From Caloranaerobacter ferrireducens (GTDB lineage: Bacteria; Bacillota; Clostridia; Tissierellales; Thermohalobacteraceae): a stretch of 64,000 bases of DNA. Positions 45,116 to 54,565 of this stretch are shown piece after piece. The notes below the pieces were generated by a model that ran no database searches, was not told the origin of the DNA, and saw only the letters and a program-made list of their open reading frames with translations. How positions within the stretch are numbered: the stretch's first letter is position 1; each line of letters opens with the position of its first letter. Position numbers and translations under genes: made by a program. Location of the stretch: assembly GCF_001730685.1 (NCBI RefSeq), contig NZ_MDJR01000003.1:169880-233879 (forward strand), written 5' to 3'.

Positions 45116-46735
45116 TTGAAAATTGAATACATAGATGGAGTTTTGCTAAAAAATATTTTTATAGGAGCAGCAAATACATTAGAAAAAAATAAACAAGTAG
45201 TAGATTCTCTTAACGTATTTCCTGTACCAGATGGAGATACTGGTACAAACATGTCATTAACGATGCAGTCAGCAATAAAGCAGGTAAAGAGCCTAAATAG
45301 TGAAAAAATCGAAGATATTGCCAAAGCTGCTTCAAATGGTTCTCTAATGGGAGCAAGAGGAAATTCAGGAGTAATTTTATCACAGTTATTTAGAGGTTTC
45401 GCTAAAGGCTTAAAAGGTGTTGAAAGAATTGATGTAGAAATACTAGCTAAAGCTTTTAAATCAGCTTCAGACACTGCTTATAAAGCTGTAATGAAACCGA
45501 TAGAAGGTACAATATTGACAGTAGCGAGAGAATGTGCAGAAAAAGCTTTAGAAATAGCAAAAAAAGAGAAGGATATTATAAAGTTTCTAGAAGAAGTGAT
45601 TAAACATGGTGAAATAACTTTGAAAAAAACACCTGAAATGTTACCTGTTTTGAAACAAGCGGGTGTAGTGGATGCTGGTGGAAAAGGATTATTATATATT
45701 TTACTAGGTGCTTTAGATGTTATAACGATCGGTGATAGTGCTTTACTTGAAGATGATATAGATATCGAAGTAGAGGATAGTATTAATGTTGAAAGATTTG
45801 ATGAAGATATTAAATTTGGTTATTGCACAGAATTTATTATTAATAGTGAAAACATGGATGTAAATAAATTCAAACAAGAAGTTATGGAACTGGGAGATTC
45901 TTTACTTGTTGTAAGTAATGACGAAGTTACAAAAGTTCACATTCATACAAATAATCCAGGGATTGTTTTAGAAAAAGCACTTGCAATAGGTGAACTAACT
46001 AATATTAAGATTGATAATATGAGATATCAACATAAAAATAGAATAATAGAAGAAGAGAAAGCTGTAGATTTGAGTAGAAAAAAATATGGTTTTATAGCTG
46101 TAGCTATGGGCGAAGGGATAGCAAATGTTTTTAAAGATTTAAATGTTGATTTTATTATACATGGTGGGCAAACAATGAATCCAAGCACTGAAGACATATT
46201 AAAAGCAGTAAGAAGTGTAAATGCAGAAAACATAATAATATTACCAAATAATAGTAATATTATTCTAGCGGCTAAACAAGCTAAAGAATTAAGTGATGAA
46301 AATATAGAAGTATTACCAACTAAGAGTGTACCTCAAGGAATTTCAGCTCTCTTAAGTTTTGATGAAGATTTGGAACTTGAAGAGAATATTAACAATATGA
46401 TAGAATCTATTAAATCAGTAAAGACAGGACAAGTTACTTTTGCTGTTAGGGATACAGTAATAAATGATATAGAAATTAAAAAGGATGATATTATAGGAAT
46501 TGGTGAAGGCGAAATCAGATCAGTTGGAAATGATATTACTCAAGTTTCAATTAATTTATTAAAAGATATAGTTGATGAAAATAATGATTTAATTACGATA
46601 TTCTACGGAGAGGATATTTCTGAAGAAGAAGCAGAAGCTTTAGCAGAAGTTATCGAAGATGAAATTGAAGATTGTGATGTAGAAGTTGTTTATGGTGGGC
46701 AACCATTGTATTATTATATTTTTTCAATAGAATAA
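45116..46735 (+). CDS. DAK-type kinase, fatty-acid kinase FakA/YloV family
   Basis: The 539 residues have an N-terminal DhaL-like ATP-binding domain (about 1-200) with NVFPVPDGDTGTNMSLT and GSLMGARGNSGVILSQLFRGF. A DegV-like C-terminal half follows. FakA phosphorylates FakB-bound exogenous fatty acids to acyl-phosphate, the substrate of PlsX/PlsY. No fakB (degV) gene is in the window, so the acyl donor is inferred from the family. The TTG start follows AAGGAGGTACTAAGA. Confidence 0.88.
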   Translation: MKIEYIDGVLLKNIFIGAANTLEKNKQVVDSLNVFPVPDGDTGTNMSLTMQSAIKQVKSLNSEKIEDIAKAASNGSLMGARGNSGVILSQLFRGFAKGLKGVERIDVEILAKAFKSASDTAYKAVMKPIEGTILTVARECAEKALEIAKKEKDIIKFLEEVIKHGEITLKKTPEMLPVLKQAGVVDAGGKGLLYILLGALDVITIGDSALLEDDIDIEVEDSINVERFDEDIKFGYCTEFIINSENMDVNKFKQEVMELGDSLLVVSNDEVTKVHIHTNNPGIVLEKALAIGELTNIKIDNMRYQHKNRIIEEEKAVDLSRKKYGFIAVAMGEGIANVFKDLNVDFIIHGGQTMNPSTEDILKAVRSVNAENIIILPNNSNIILAAKQAKELSDENIEVLPTKSVPQGISALLSFDEDLELEENINNMIESIKSVKTGQVTFAVRDTVINDIEIKKDDIIGIGEGEIRSVGNDITQVSINLLKDIVDENNDLITIFYGEDISEEEAEALAEVIEDEIEDCDVEVVYGGQPLYYYIFSIE

Positions 46736-46737
46736 TT

Positions 46738-46771
46738 ACAATAGCTAAGTTTTACTTAGCTATTGTTTTTT
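46738..46771 (+). terminator. Rho-independent terminator
   Basis: ACAATAGCTAAG/CTTAGCTATTGT form a perfect 12-bp stem followed by T, just after the fakA-like gene. Confidence 0.85.
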
Positions 46772-46774
46772 GTT

Positions 46775-46839
46775 ATAATCCATTTAAGGATTTCAACAAA
46801 ATCTTCTTTATAATTTATTTAAATCAAAGATTTTGTTCT
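46775..46839 (+). repeat. Intergenic repeat, internally deleted copy
   Basis: The left end ATAATCCAT is joined directly to AGGATTTCAACAAAATCTTC, so almost all of hairpin 1 is lost. Hairpin 2 is complete. It follows the T-tract of the preceding terminator by 3 bp. Confidence 0.85.
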
Positions 46840-46874
46840 AATTCATATAGAAAGTAAAATTAGAGGTGAAAAGA

Positions 46875-48935
46875 TTGAATAGCCTTAATACACCTATACA
46901 ATTTATAAAAGGAGTAGGTCCTAAAAGAGCAAAACTATTAAAAAGGATTAATATAGAAACAGTTAAGGATTTACTTTATTATTTTCCAAGAGCATATGAA
47001 GACAGGAGAAAAACGGATAAAATAATAAATGTAAGAAATGACGAAAAAGCGAATTTGAAAGTTATTGTTGTAGGCTCACCTTCAGTGAAAAAACCAAGAA
47101 AAGGTCTTTCAATTGTTAAAATACCTGTTAGAGATGAAACAGGATTAGCTTTTTTGGTATGGTTTAACCAGGAATATATTAAAAAGCAGTTTAAAATAGG
47201 AGAAGTATTAAAGGTAAATGGAAAAGTGAAAAAAGTATTTAATGAAATACAAATTCAGAATCCTGTGTTCGAGAGAGAAGATGAAAATGATAAAATAGGA
47301 AAAATCATTCCTATTTATCCACTTACTAAAAAGTTAAAAAATAGCGATATGGTTAAACTAGTTAAGAAAGTATTAGATGAGTATTTGAATTGTATTGAAG
47401 ATATAATGCCAGAATATATTAAAAAGAAATATAATTTATGTTCAATTTATACAGCAATAAGTAATATACATTTTCCAAAGGATAGATATTCATATATTGA
47501 AGCTAAGAAAAGACTTGTATTTGAAGAGCTTTTTATTTTGCAGTTAGGGTTAAGACTTATAAGAAATAGATATGTAGAAAATGCACAAGGGATTAAATTT
47601 TCACAAGTGACAGAAATAAATAAATTAATAGATTCTTTACCATTTAAGCTAACTAATGCACAAAAAAAGGTTTATGAAGAAATATGTTTAGATATGGAAT
47701 CAAACAGACCAATGAATAGATTAGTACAAGGAGATGTTGGTTCAGGCAAAACTATTATTGCAGTATTAGCAATGTTTAAAGCAGTTAAATCAGGTTATCA
47801 AGCAGTTATGATGGCACCTACAGAGATTTTAGCAACGCAGCATTATGAAAATGTGAGTAGTTTATTAGAACGGTTTGGTATTAAAGTCAGTTTATTAGTA
47901 GGAAGTATGTCTAATAAGAAAAAAAAGGAAATATTAGAGAAAATAAAGGAAGGAACAGTTGATATTGTAATTGGTACGCATGCACTAATACAAAAAACTG
48001 TAGAGTTTCATAAGTTAGGGCTTGCAATTACTGATGAACAACATAGATTTGGAGTTAGACAAAGGTCAGCTCTTTCACAAAAAGGATTAAATCCTGATGT
48101 TTTAGTTATGACAGCGACACCAATACCAAGAACATTGGCACTAATATTATATGGGGATCTAGATATTTCTATTATTGATGAATTGCCACCTGGAAGGAAA
48201 AAAGTGAAGACCTATGTGGTAAATGCAAGTATGAAAGGCAGAGTATATGATTTTATTAAAAAAGAAGTAAACAAAGGTAGACAGGTTTATATGGTCTGTC
48301 CTTTGATAGAAGAGTCTGATACGTTAGATTTACAATCAGCTATAAAATTATATGAAGAGCTAAAAGATAACATTTTTAAAGATTTTAGACTTGGATTGCT
48401 ACATGGGAAATTATCAGCTACTGAAAAGGATGCTATAATGACAAAATTTAAGAATGGAGAGATTGATATACTTATTTCAACAACAGTTATAGAGGTAGGA
48501 GTAAATATTCCTAATGCTAATATTATGGTGATAGAAAATGCTGAGAGATTTGGACTTTCTCAGCTTCATCAACTTCGTGGTAGAGTTGGTAGAGGTGAGC
48601 ATCAATCATATTGTATCCTTATAAATGAAAGTAAAAGTAAAATTTCTATTGAAAGAATGAAAATAATGGAGAAATCCAATAATGGATTTGAAATATCAGA
48701 AAAAGATCTTGAATTAAGAGGACCAGGTGAGTTTTTTGGGACAAGACAACATGGGTTGCCTGATTTAAAAATTGCGAATTTATTTACCGATATTAAAATG
48801 CTGAAATTAGCACAAAAAGAAGTTTTTGAGATTCTAGAAGAAGATCCGTTTTTAGATTTACCTAAACATTCAAGTTTGAAGCAAAAGATTTATGAAATAT
48901 TTGAAGAGAAGTTAAATGATATTTCCCTAAATTAA
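46875..48935 (+). CDS. recG: ATP-dependent DNA helicase RecG
   Basis: RecG remodels stalled forks and Holliday junctions. The 686 residues have the wedge (OB) domain, Walker A QGDVGSGKTIIAVLA (about 285-299), DEQH (TDEQHRFGVRQR), TATPIPRTLAL and QLRGRVGRGEHQSYC. The TTG at 46875 is preferred because AGAGGTG (46862-46868) ends 6 bases upstream; the GTG at 46866 lies within that ribosome binding site. Confidence 0.95.
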   Translation: MNSLNTPIQFIKGVGPKRAKLLKRINIETVKDLLYYFPRAYEDRRKTDKIINVRNDEKANLKVIVVGSPSVKKPRKGLSIVKIPVRDETGLAFLVWFNQEYIKKQFKIGEVLKVNGKVKKVFNEIQIQNPVFEREDENDKIGKIIPIYPLTKKLKNSDMVKLVKKVLDEYLNCIEDIMPEYIKKKYNLCSIYTAISNIHFPKDRYSYIEAKKRLVFEELFILQLGLRLIRNRYVENAQGIKFSQVTEINKLIDSLPFKLTNAQKKVYEEICLDMESNRPMNRLVQGDVGSGKTIIAVLAMFKAVKSGYQAVMMAPTEILATQHYENVSSLLERFGIKVSLLVGSMSNKKKKEILEKIKEGTVDIVIGTHALIQKTVEFHKLGLAITDEQHRFGVRQRSALSQKGLNPDVLVMTATPIPRTLALILYGDLDISIIDELPPGRKKVKTYVVNASMKGRVYDFIKKEVNKGRQVYMVCPLIEESDTLDLQSAIKLYEELKDNIFKDFRLGLLHGKLSATEKDAIMTKFKNGEIDILISTTVIEVGVNIPNANIMVIENAERFGLSQLHQLRGRVGRGEHQSYCILINESKSKISIERMKIMEKSNNGFEISEKDLELRGPGEFFGTRQHGLPDLKIANLFTDIKMLKLAQKEVFEILEEDPFLDLPKHSSLKQKIYEIFEEKLNDISLN

Positions 48936-48951
48936 TAAAATAACCTATTAG

Positions 48952-48976
48952 AAAGATGCATTTAGCATCTTTTTTG
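48952..48976 (+). terminator. Rho-independent terminator after recG
   Basis: AAAGATGC/GCATCTTT form an 8-bp stem followed by TTTT. Confidence 0.75.
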
Positions 48977-49011
48977 TTTTAAGTTGTGTATAGGACTTAA
49001 TAAATATTTTT

Positions 49012-49128
49012 ATAATCCATAGAAAATTATATTCCTTTATTTATTTATGGATAAATTTGAATATAATTTTCGTTCATGGATTTCAATAAAATCTACCTTA
49101 ATTTATTTTAATCTAAGATTTTATTCCT
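49012..49128 (+). repeat. Two-hairpin intergenic repeat, diverged copy
   Basis: It starts ATAATCCATAGAAAATTATA, has ATTTTCGTTCATGGAT as the second arm of hairpin 1, and a hairpin 2 with TAAAATCTACC and AAGATTTTATTCCT arms. It is the most diverged full copy. It lies between recG and rsmD, after a short T-run. Confidence 0.85.
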
Positions 49129-49202
49129 AAGTTAGATAATTTTGTTTGTAAAAAAAATATAATATGCTAAAATATTATTATTAGAAGTAAGGAGGAATAA
49201 TT

Positions 49203-49757
49203 TTGCGTGTAATTACAGGAACTGCTAAGGGTCATAGATTAAAGGTTCCTAAAGGTTTAAGTGTTAGACCAACTACAGATAGAATAAAGGAATCACTTTT
49301 TAATATTTTAGGAAATAATTTAAAAGATTGTGTAGTATTAGATTTATTTGCAGGCTCTGGTAGTATAGGTATAGAATTTTTGAGTCGTGGTGCTAAAGAA
49401 TGTTATTTTATAGATAATAGTATTATAAGTATAAAAACTATAAAAGAAAATTTGATCAAAACAAATTTAATAGATAAGAGTTATGTTTATAAAAATACTG
49501 CTGAAAAAGCTATAAAAAAATTAGGAGCTAGAGGAGTAAAATTTGACTATATTTTTATGGATCCACCATATGAAAAAGGTTTAGTAATTCCGACTTTAGA
49601 AATTATAGCAGCTGAGAATTTATTAGAAGAAGAAGGTATAATAATAATTGAGCATGAGAGTAGATTAGATTTATTAAGCGAAATTATCTCGTTTGTAAAA
49701 GTTAGAGAAAACAATTATGGAAGTACTAAAATAACTTTTTATGGGCTTAGGAGGTAA
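49203..49757 (+). CDS. rsmD: 16S rRNA (guanine-966 N2) methyltransferase
   Basis: The 184 residues begin [18 protein letters not shown] and contain [18 protein letters not shown]-binding [13 protein letters not shown] and the catalytic [12 protein letters not shown] start (49203) follows AAGGAGGAATAATT. It is 4 bp from coaD, with the coaD ribosome binding site inside its last codons. The rsmD-coaD pairing is common in bacteria. Confidence 0.94.
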   Translation: MRVITGTAKGHRLKVPKGLSVRPTTDRIKESLFNILGNNLKDCVVLDLFAGSGSIGIEFLSRGAKECYFIDNSIISIKTIKENLIKTNLIDKSYVYKNTAEKAIKKLGARGVKFDYIFMDPPYEKGLVIPTLEIIAAENLLEEEGIIIIEHESRLDLLSEIISFVKVRENNYGSTKITFYGLRR

Positions 49758-49761
49758 ATTA

Positions 49762-50241
49762 ATGATTGTCGTATATCCTGGAAGTTTTGATCCTGTAACG
49801 AATGGGCATTTAGACATTATTGAAAGATGTTCTAAAAAGTTTGAAAAAGTTATTGTTGCAGTTTTAAATAATCCATCCAAAAAACCAATGTTTACAGTTG
49901 AAGAAAGAGTTGAACTTTTGAGAGCGGTTACTAAGGAATATAAAAATGTAGAGATTGATAGTTTTTCTGGATTATTAGTTGAGTATGTTAGAAAAAGAAA
50001 TATATCATTTATCATAAAGGGTTTAAGAGCTGTTTCAGATTTTGAATATGAACTGCAAATGGCAATGATGAACAGAACTCTTGATAATAATGTAGAGACT
50101 TTATTTCTTATGACTAATAGTAAGTATTCTTTTTTAAGTTCTAGTTTGGTAAAAGAGGTTGCAAAACTAAATGGTGATATTTCCAATATTGTACCCAAAG
50201 AAGTAGAAAAAGCAATACTAAATAAGATAAAGGGGGCTTAG
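49762..50241 (+). CDS. coaD: Phosphopantetheine adenylyltransferase
   Basis: The enzyme makes dephospho-CoA from 4'-phosphopantetheine and ATP. The 159 residues have [15 protein letters not shown] (TxGH nucleotidyltransferase motif), [13 protein letters not shown] and [22 protein letters not shown] precedes the ATG at 49762. Together with coaBC (28709) it covers much of the CoA pathway. Confidence 0.96.
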   Translation: MIVVYPGSFDPVTNGHLDIIERCSKKFEKVIVAVLNNPSKKPMFTVEERVELLRAVTKEYKNVEIDSFSGLLVEYVRKRNISFIIKGLRAVSDFEYELQMAMMNRTLDNNVETLFLMTNSKYSFLSSSLVKEVAKLNGDISNIVPKEVEKAILNKIKGA

Positions 50242-50244
50242 AAA

Positions 50245-50691
50245 ATGGATGTTATTAAATTATTAGACGAGCTTGAAGATATTATAGATGGAAGCTCATC
50301 AATTCCTTTTGCTGGAAAAGTTTTAGTTGATAAAGAGGAATTATTAGAAATTATTAGAGAAATAAGAATAAAATTGCCGGATGAAATTAAACAAGCAGAA
50401 TGGATAAAAGAAGAGAGACAAAGAATTTTAGTAGAAGCTCAGAATGAAGCTGATACAATTATTGATGAGGCTAGATTACATATAGAAGAGATGATAGAAA
50501 AAGATGAAATAACTAAAAAGGCTCAAGAAAGAGCGGAAGAGATTATAAATAAGGCTAAATCAAACGCAAAAGAGATAAGAATAGGCGCAAGAGAATATGC
50601 AGATGAATTGTTAAAAAATGTACAGGATAATCTAAAATCTATAATAACTACACTTGAAAAAAACAGAGAAGAATTAAGAGGGCTTAAATAA
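50245..50691 (+). CDS. Coiled-coil protein of unknown function
   Basis: This 148-residue, highly charged protein has a long predicted coiled coil (about 45-145) rich in Glu, Lys and Ala. It resembles the helical stalk parts of DivIVA and V-ATPase subunit H/E, to which it has weak general similarity. The N-terminal about 40 residues (LDELEDIIDGSSSIPFAGKVLVDKEELLEII) look like a separate short module. It starts 3 bp after coaD, with AAGGGGGC as ribosome binding site. I cannot assign a function. Confidence 0.7.
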   Translation: MDVIKLLDELEDIIDGSSSIPFAGKVLVDKEELLEIIREIRIKLPDEIKQAEWIKEERQRILVEAQNEADTIIDEARLHIEEMIEKDEITKKAQERAEEIINKAKSNAKEIRIGAREYADELLKNVQDNLKSIITTLEKNREELRGLK

Positions 50692-50737
50692 AGGCTTCTT
50701 TAAAGAGAAGCCTTTATAGATTTTTAGTTGTTTTTTT
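50691..50737 (+). terminator. Rho-independent terminator
   Basis: AAGGCTTCT/AGAAGCCTT form a 9-bp stem. A T-rich stretch follows, with TTTTT at about 20 bases and TTTTTTT directly before the repeat copy. Confidence 0.7.
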
Positions 50738-50850
50738 ATAATCCATAGGAAATTATAAACTATATTGAAATGTGGATAATTTTAAATATAATTTCCGTAA
50801 TGGATTTCAACAAAATCTACCTCAATTTATTTAATCGAAGATTTTGTTCC
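50738..50850 (+). repeat. Two-hairpin intergenic repeat overlapping the ylbJ 3' end
   Basis: A complete copy with arms ATCCATAGGAAATTATA and TATAATTTCCGTAATGGAT, then CAACAAAATCT and AGATTTTGTTC. The ylbJ stop codon (50831-50833) and last codons lie inside hairpin 2. Confidence 0.9.
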
Positions 50851-52102
50851 TTTTGATAACTGAAAGGCTAGTAATTAATGATATTAGTATAATTATTGAA
50901 AGTATAGATATTTGCAATATAGTAGAAAATTTAAAAATATCGAACCATTTTTCAAAAGAAGCAGTATCAGTGTAAGCATACGAAGCATAAACAGGTGTGT
51001 CTATCGGTAATTTTATAAAAATACTGCTTATTAAAACAGTATAAATACTAGCAAAGATACCGTGAAGCAGTTTTGATAACAAATATACACTGATTTTTAA
51101 GTCTGTCTTAGATATGAAGCTTGAAGCTTGACTATGTATTGATATGCCACTCCATGCAATGATAAAATTAATTGTTACTAGTTTTACTAAAATAGGAACA
51201 GAAGAAATACTGGCAATATTCTTACATCCAACAGTCATTTCTATCAGTCCCGAAATAAAAGCTTTAATTAGTTCTTTATTAGAAATGAATGGTATAAAAG
51301 AAATTATGCTACTTAATAGATTAATAATACCAGTAATATTTAATATCTCAATAATAACCGAATATAAAATGATAAATCCACCTATGATTAACATAGTATT
51401 AAAAGATTCTTTTACAGCATCTCCTAATATTAATCCAATACCTCTATTATCTTTTTTTCTAGCTAAAATTAACTCGTCAAAAGCTGTTTTAATTAAATTT
51501 TTTTTATTGTTGTTTATTACTTTTGGTTTATCAAGTTTAATACCATAATATCTAAAAAATAAACCTACTGTAATTGCCCCTAAATAATGTGGGATTGCAA
51601 TCAAAAGCCCTAAATTTGGCATTTTTAACATACCTACTGCTACAGCACCTATCATAAATAACGGTCCCGAAGTGCTAGCAAATGAAATAAGTCTTTGAGC
51701 TTCAATTCTTGTTAAAACTCCTTGAGTTCTAAGTTTTGTAGTTAATTTTACACCAACAGGATATCCTGAAGTAATACTCATTGCAAATGGAAAAGCTGCT
51801 TCTCCAGGAAGATTAAAAATTGGTTTCATGATTGGACTTAAAAGAGTTCCTATAAAATTTACGACTCCCAGTCCTATTAAAACTTCAGCACTTATGAAAA
51901 AAGGAAGTAATGAAGGTAAAACGATATAAAACCATGTATTTAGACCGTCTATTGCTGCGTTAATTGTATTTTTTGGAAATATAACTAACGAAAAAATTAT
52001 AAAGATTGTTATTAAAGCTGGTAAAATAGTTAATAAATATTTAGATTTTTTAATTGTGATTAATGTTAAAAATAGGAATAAAATAAAAAGTATTTGTGTC
52101 AT
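50831..52102 (-). CDS. ylbJ: Sporulation integral membrane protein YlbJ
   Basis: This 423-residue polytopic membrane protein with nucleoside-recognition (Gate-type) segments has GLNTWFYIVLPSLLPFFISAEVL and MSITSGYPVGVKL, which are typical of YlbJ. In Bacillus ylbJ is SigE-controlled and needed for spore cortex formation. AGGAGGTCATTT precedes the ATG on the minus strand. The last residues RNKIFD are encoded by the intergenic repeat, so the C-terminus may differ from relatives. Confidence 0.88.
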   Translation of the reverse strand: MTQILFILFLFLTLITIKKSKYLLTILPALITIFIIFSLVIFPKNTINAAIDGLNTWFYIVLPSLLPFFISAEVLIGLGVVNFIGTLLSPIMKPIFNLPGEAAFPFAMSITSGYPVGVKLTTKLRTQGVLTRIEAQRLISFASTSGPLFMIGAVAVGMLKMPNLGLLIAIPHYLGAITVGLFFRYYGIKLDKPKVINNNKKNLIKTAFDELILARKKDNRGIGLILGDAVKESFNTMLIIGGFIILYSVIIEILNITGIINLLSSIISFIPFISNKELIKAFISGLIEMTVGCKNIASISSVPILVKLVTINFIIAWSGISIHSQASSFISKTDLKISVYLLSKLLHGIFASIYTVLISSIFIKLPIDTPVYASYAYTDTASFEKWFDIFKFSTILQISILSIIILISLITSLSVIKRNKIFD

Positions 52103-52192
52103 AAATGACCTCCTATAAATGTTATGGTATATATATATTTGTTATAATATATTAATATGATAGTAGCATTTTAATTGAGTGGGGTGAGAAAT

Positions 52193-52969
52193 TTGGGAGA
52201 AAAAAAGAAAATTGGTTTAGCTTTAGGTTCGGGCGCTGCTAGAGGACTAGCTCATATAGGGGTATTAAAAGCTCTCGAAGAAAATAATATAGAAATAGAT
52301 ATAGTATCGGGAAGCAGTGCTGGAGCTCTGATTGGAGCAGTATACTGTTGTGGTGTAAAATCTAAAATGATTGAAAATATAGCATTAAATATAGATCGTA
52401 AGTTATGGGTTGATTTAACTGTTCCAAAACGAGGGTTTATTAAAGGAAAGAAAGTAGAAGAGTTAGTTAAATTATTAACTGGAAATCGAAATATAGAAGA
52501 TTTAGATAAAAAATTATCTATAGTTGCTACTGATTTAAAGACTTCTAGTGAATATGTTTTTACGAAAGGTCCGATTTACAAAGCAGTTAGGGCAAGTATA
52601 TCAATACCGGGCATATTTGAACCTGTAAGATATGAAAATATGATATTAGTAGATGGTGGTGTAATTGATAGAGTGCCAGCATCAGTTGTAAAAGATATGG
52701 GAGCAGATGTAGTAATAGCAGTTGATGTTGGTTTCAGTGGTGAACCTGGCAGAATTAATCATATTTTTGATGTTATATTACAGTCAATAGATGTTATGTC
52801 AAGGCAAATATCAACAGATAAGATAATAGCAGCTGATATACTAATTGAACCTGATGTTTCACATATAAAGCCTTCAAGATTTGATAAGGTTGAAGAGTGT
52901 GTAGCTAAGGGGTATGAAGCAACAATGGAAAAGATGGAAGAGATAAAAAGAATTATAGAAGGAAAATAG
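52193..52969 (+). CDS. Patatin-like phospholipase, RssA/YlbK type
   Basis: The 258 residues show all patatin features: the oxyanion loop GSGAARGLAHIGVL, the nucleophile motif GSSAG and the catalytic Asp in DGG. The TTG at 52193 is preferred over the upstream in-frame start (52175), because GGGGTGAG (52181-52188) is well placed only for it. In Bacillus ylbK neighbours ylbJ and ylbM, as here. The lipid substrate is unknown. Confidence 0.9.
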   Translation: MGEKKKIGLALGSGAARGLAHIGVLKALEENNIEIDIVSGSSAGALIGAVYCCGVKSKMIENIALNIDRKLWVDLTVPKRGFIKGKKVEELVKLLTGNRNIEDLDKKLSIVATDLKTSSEYVFTKGPIYKAVRASISIPGIFEPVRYENMILVDGGVIDRVPASVVKDMGADVVIAVDVGFSGEPGRINHIFDVILQSIDVMSRQISTDKIIAADILIEPDVSHIKPSRFDKVEECVAKGYEATMEKMEEIKRIIEGK

Positions 52970-52992
52970 ATGGAGATTATCCATCTATTTTT
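52964..52992 (+). terminator. Rho-independent terminator
   Basis: AAATAGATGG/CCATCTATTT form a 10-bp stem over the stop codon of the patatin-like gene. It is followed by T and, with no gap, by a repeat copy. Confidence 0.8.
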
Positions 52993-53104
52993 ATAATCCA
53001 TAGGAAATTATAGACCTTATTGAATTATTGATAATTTAAATATAATTTCCGTTTATGGATTTCAACAAAATTTTCCTTAATTTATCTAAATCGAAGATTT
53101 TGTT
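52993..53104 (+). repeat. Two-hairpin intergenic repeat overlapping the tmcAL 3' end
   Basis: A complete copy: ATCCATAGGAAATTATA pairs with TATAATTTCCGTTTATGGAT, and CAACAAAATTTTC with GAAGATTTTGTT. The minus-strand tmcAL stop codon (53086-53088) lies within the loop of hairpin 2. Confidence 0.9.
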
Positions 53105-54348
53105 ATGTATGGGCTTATAAGATAGTCTAAATCAAATTTTTTACCGTTATAATTTGGTAGACCTAAGAAATAAATATCAGTTGCTCGTTTATCTATTTCA
53201 ATAATTTTGTTTAAGTTATCGTCATTGATTTTTTTATAGTTAGCAAACTTTGTTATTATAGGGAATTTAGCTTTTTTTCTAGCTTTGTTAAGTAGAAATT
53301 TTCCTTTTTGATTAAAGCCCAGTACTCTAATATATAAATTATCTTGCAAATAAAGTTTAGAAAGAGTTTTTTTATCCAAGCCAATAATCATTTGCATAAG
53401 TAACCTTTGCAATCTTGTGTATGTATATCTTTTAGTTTTGATACAATCCAAGATATTTTTAACAGTTATGTTTTCTTTTATACAATTTAAAATTCTGTTT
53501 TCAAGCCCATTTTCAATATCAAATAGATCTATTAGACTTTCTTTATTAAATCTAGCTATATGGTATTGAATAATTTGTATATAATTTTCAATATTGTTGA
53601 AAGAACCATATTTGTTTAAAAATTTTTTTAAATGAGAATATGTAGCATTAGGAACAGCTGTTTTAATATTTTCTATTCCATTTGAGCTTCTAAAGATTTC
53701 ATTACGAATTGCAGTGGCACTAGAAATTTTACCTGTCATGTTAATATCGTGATATTCTGCTTTTATTCTTTTTATAGTATAAGGTTTTATATTACTGTTT
53801 ATTTTTTTTAAAGCTTTTAAGTATTCTATTGCTAAAATATTATTTGGACTTGAAATAATTTTGTTTATATTATTTGAGTTAATATTTTTTGATTTTAAGT
53901 AATCAGATACGGCTAAACTTCTTGCTTTCGGATAAGTGCATCCTGTTGATAGATATTTTTTTAGGAAATATTTAAATTCTTCTGTTTCATCTACAAGGAT
54001 ATTAGAAATTATGTCTAGTTCATTTAAATTGCCTACTTCACTTCCAAAGCATAAACAGTCTACAATGCCTAAACCATCCAAGATTTTAATTGAGCCGTAA
54101 GCGAAAAATTCTGCACTTTGTGAAGAATATATAGTAGGAAGTTCTATTACTAAGTCTATACCTGAATCAATTGCCATTTTAGCTCTAGTCCACTTATCTA
54201 CTAAAGCAGGTTCTCCTCTTTGTACAAAATTGCCACTCATTATACTTATTGAATAATCGCAACCTGTTATTTCTTTAGATTTTTTTAAATGATAAAGATG
54301 ACCATTATGAAATGGATTGTATTCTGTTATTAATCCTAGTACTTTCAT
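53086..54348 (-). CDS. tmcAL: tRNA(Met) cytidine acetate ligase
   Basis: TmcAL (YlbM) makes N4-acetylcytidine at the wobble position of elongator tRNA-Met, using acetate and ATP. The 420 residues begin MKVLGLITEYNPFHNGHLYHL with the HxGH-type nucleotidyltransferase motif and contain GNFVQRGEPALVDKWTRA and ELPTIYSSQSAEFFAYGS. GGAGGATGTT precedes the ATG (54348). The final residues TKSSI come from the intergenic repeat. ackA, which handles acetate, is the divergent neighbour. Confidence 0.93.
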   Translation of the reverse strand: MKVLGLITEYNPFHNGHLYHLKKSKEITGCDYSISIMSGNFVQRGEPALVDKWTRAKMAIDSGIDLVIELPTIYSSQSAEFFAYGSIKILDGLGIVDCLCFGSEVGNLNELDIISNILVDETEEFKYFLKKYLSTGCTYPKARSLAVSDYLKSKNINSNNINKIISSPNNILAIEYLKALKKINSNIKPYTIKRIKAEYHDINMTGKISSATAIRNEIFRSSNGIENIKTAVPNATYSHLKKFLNKYGSFNNIENYIQIIQYHIARFNKESLIDLFDIENGLENRILNCIKENITVKNILDCIKTKRYTYTRLQRLLMQMIIGLDKKTLSKLYLQDNLYIRVLGFNQKGKFLLNKARKKAKFPIITKFANYKKINDDNLNKIIEIDKRATDIYFLGLPNYNGKKFDLDYLISPYITKSSI

Positions 54349-54500
54349 AACATCCTCCACTTAATAATTTAAAATTTAACTTTATTTTAATATTTTAATT
54401 GCTAATAAATTATATCATACTTATTTTTTGAAAAAAATAGATATAAAAAGATATAAAAGTTCGAATTAAGTCAATAATATTAAAAATATAGCGTATTTGG

Positions 54501-54529
54501 TTGATTTTTTTCTTTAATTATAATAATAT
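54501..54529 (+). promoter_or_regulatory. Possible SigA promoter of ackA
   Basis: TTGATT (54501-54506), a 17-bp spacer and TAATAT (54524-54529) lie 36 bp upstream of the ackA start in AT-rich DNA. Confidence 0.45.
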
Positions 54530-54565
54530 GAATATTGGTACAAAATCATTTTTAGGAGGTATGTT

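Noticed and set aside
45073..45474. 133-codon minus-strand frame over the start of the fakA-like gene
   Set aside because: It is a shadow frame; the + strand carries the conserved DAK motifs here.
49674..50198. 174-codon minus-strand frame opposite coaD
   Set aside because: It is a shadow of coaD and the end of rsmD, with no ribosome binding site or family motifs.
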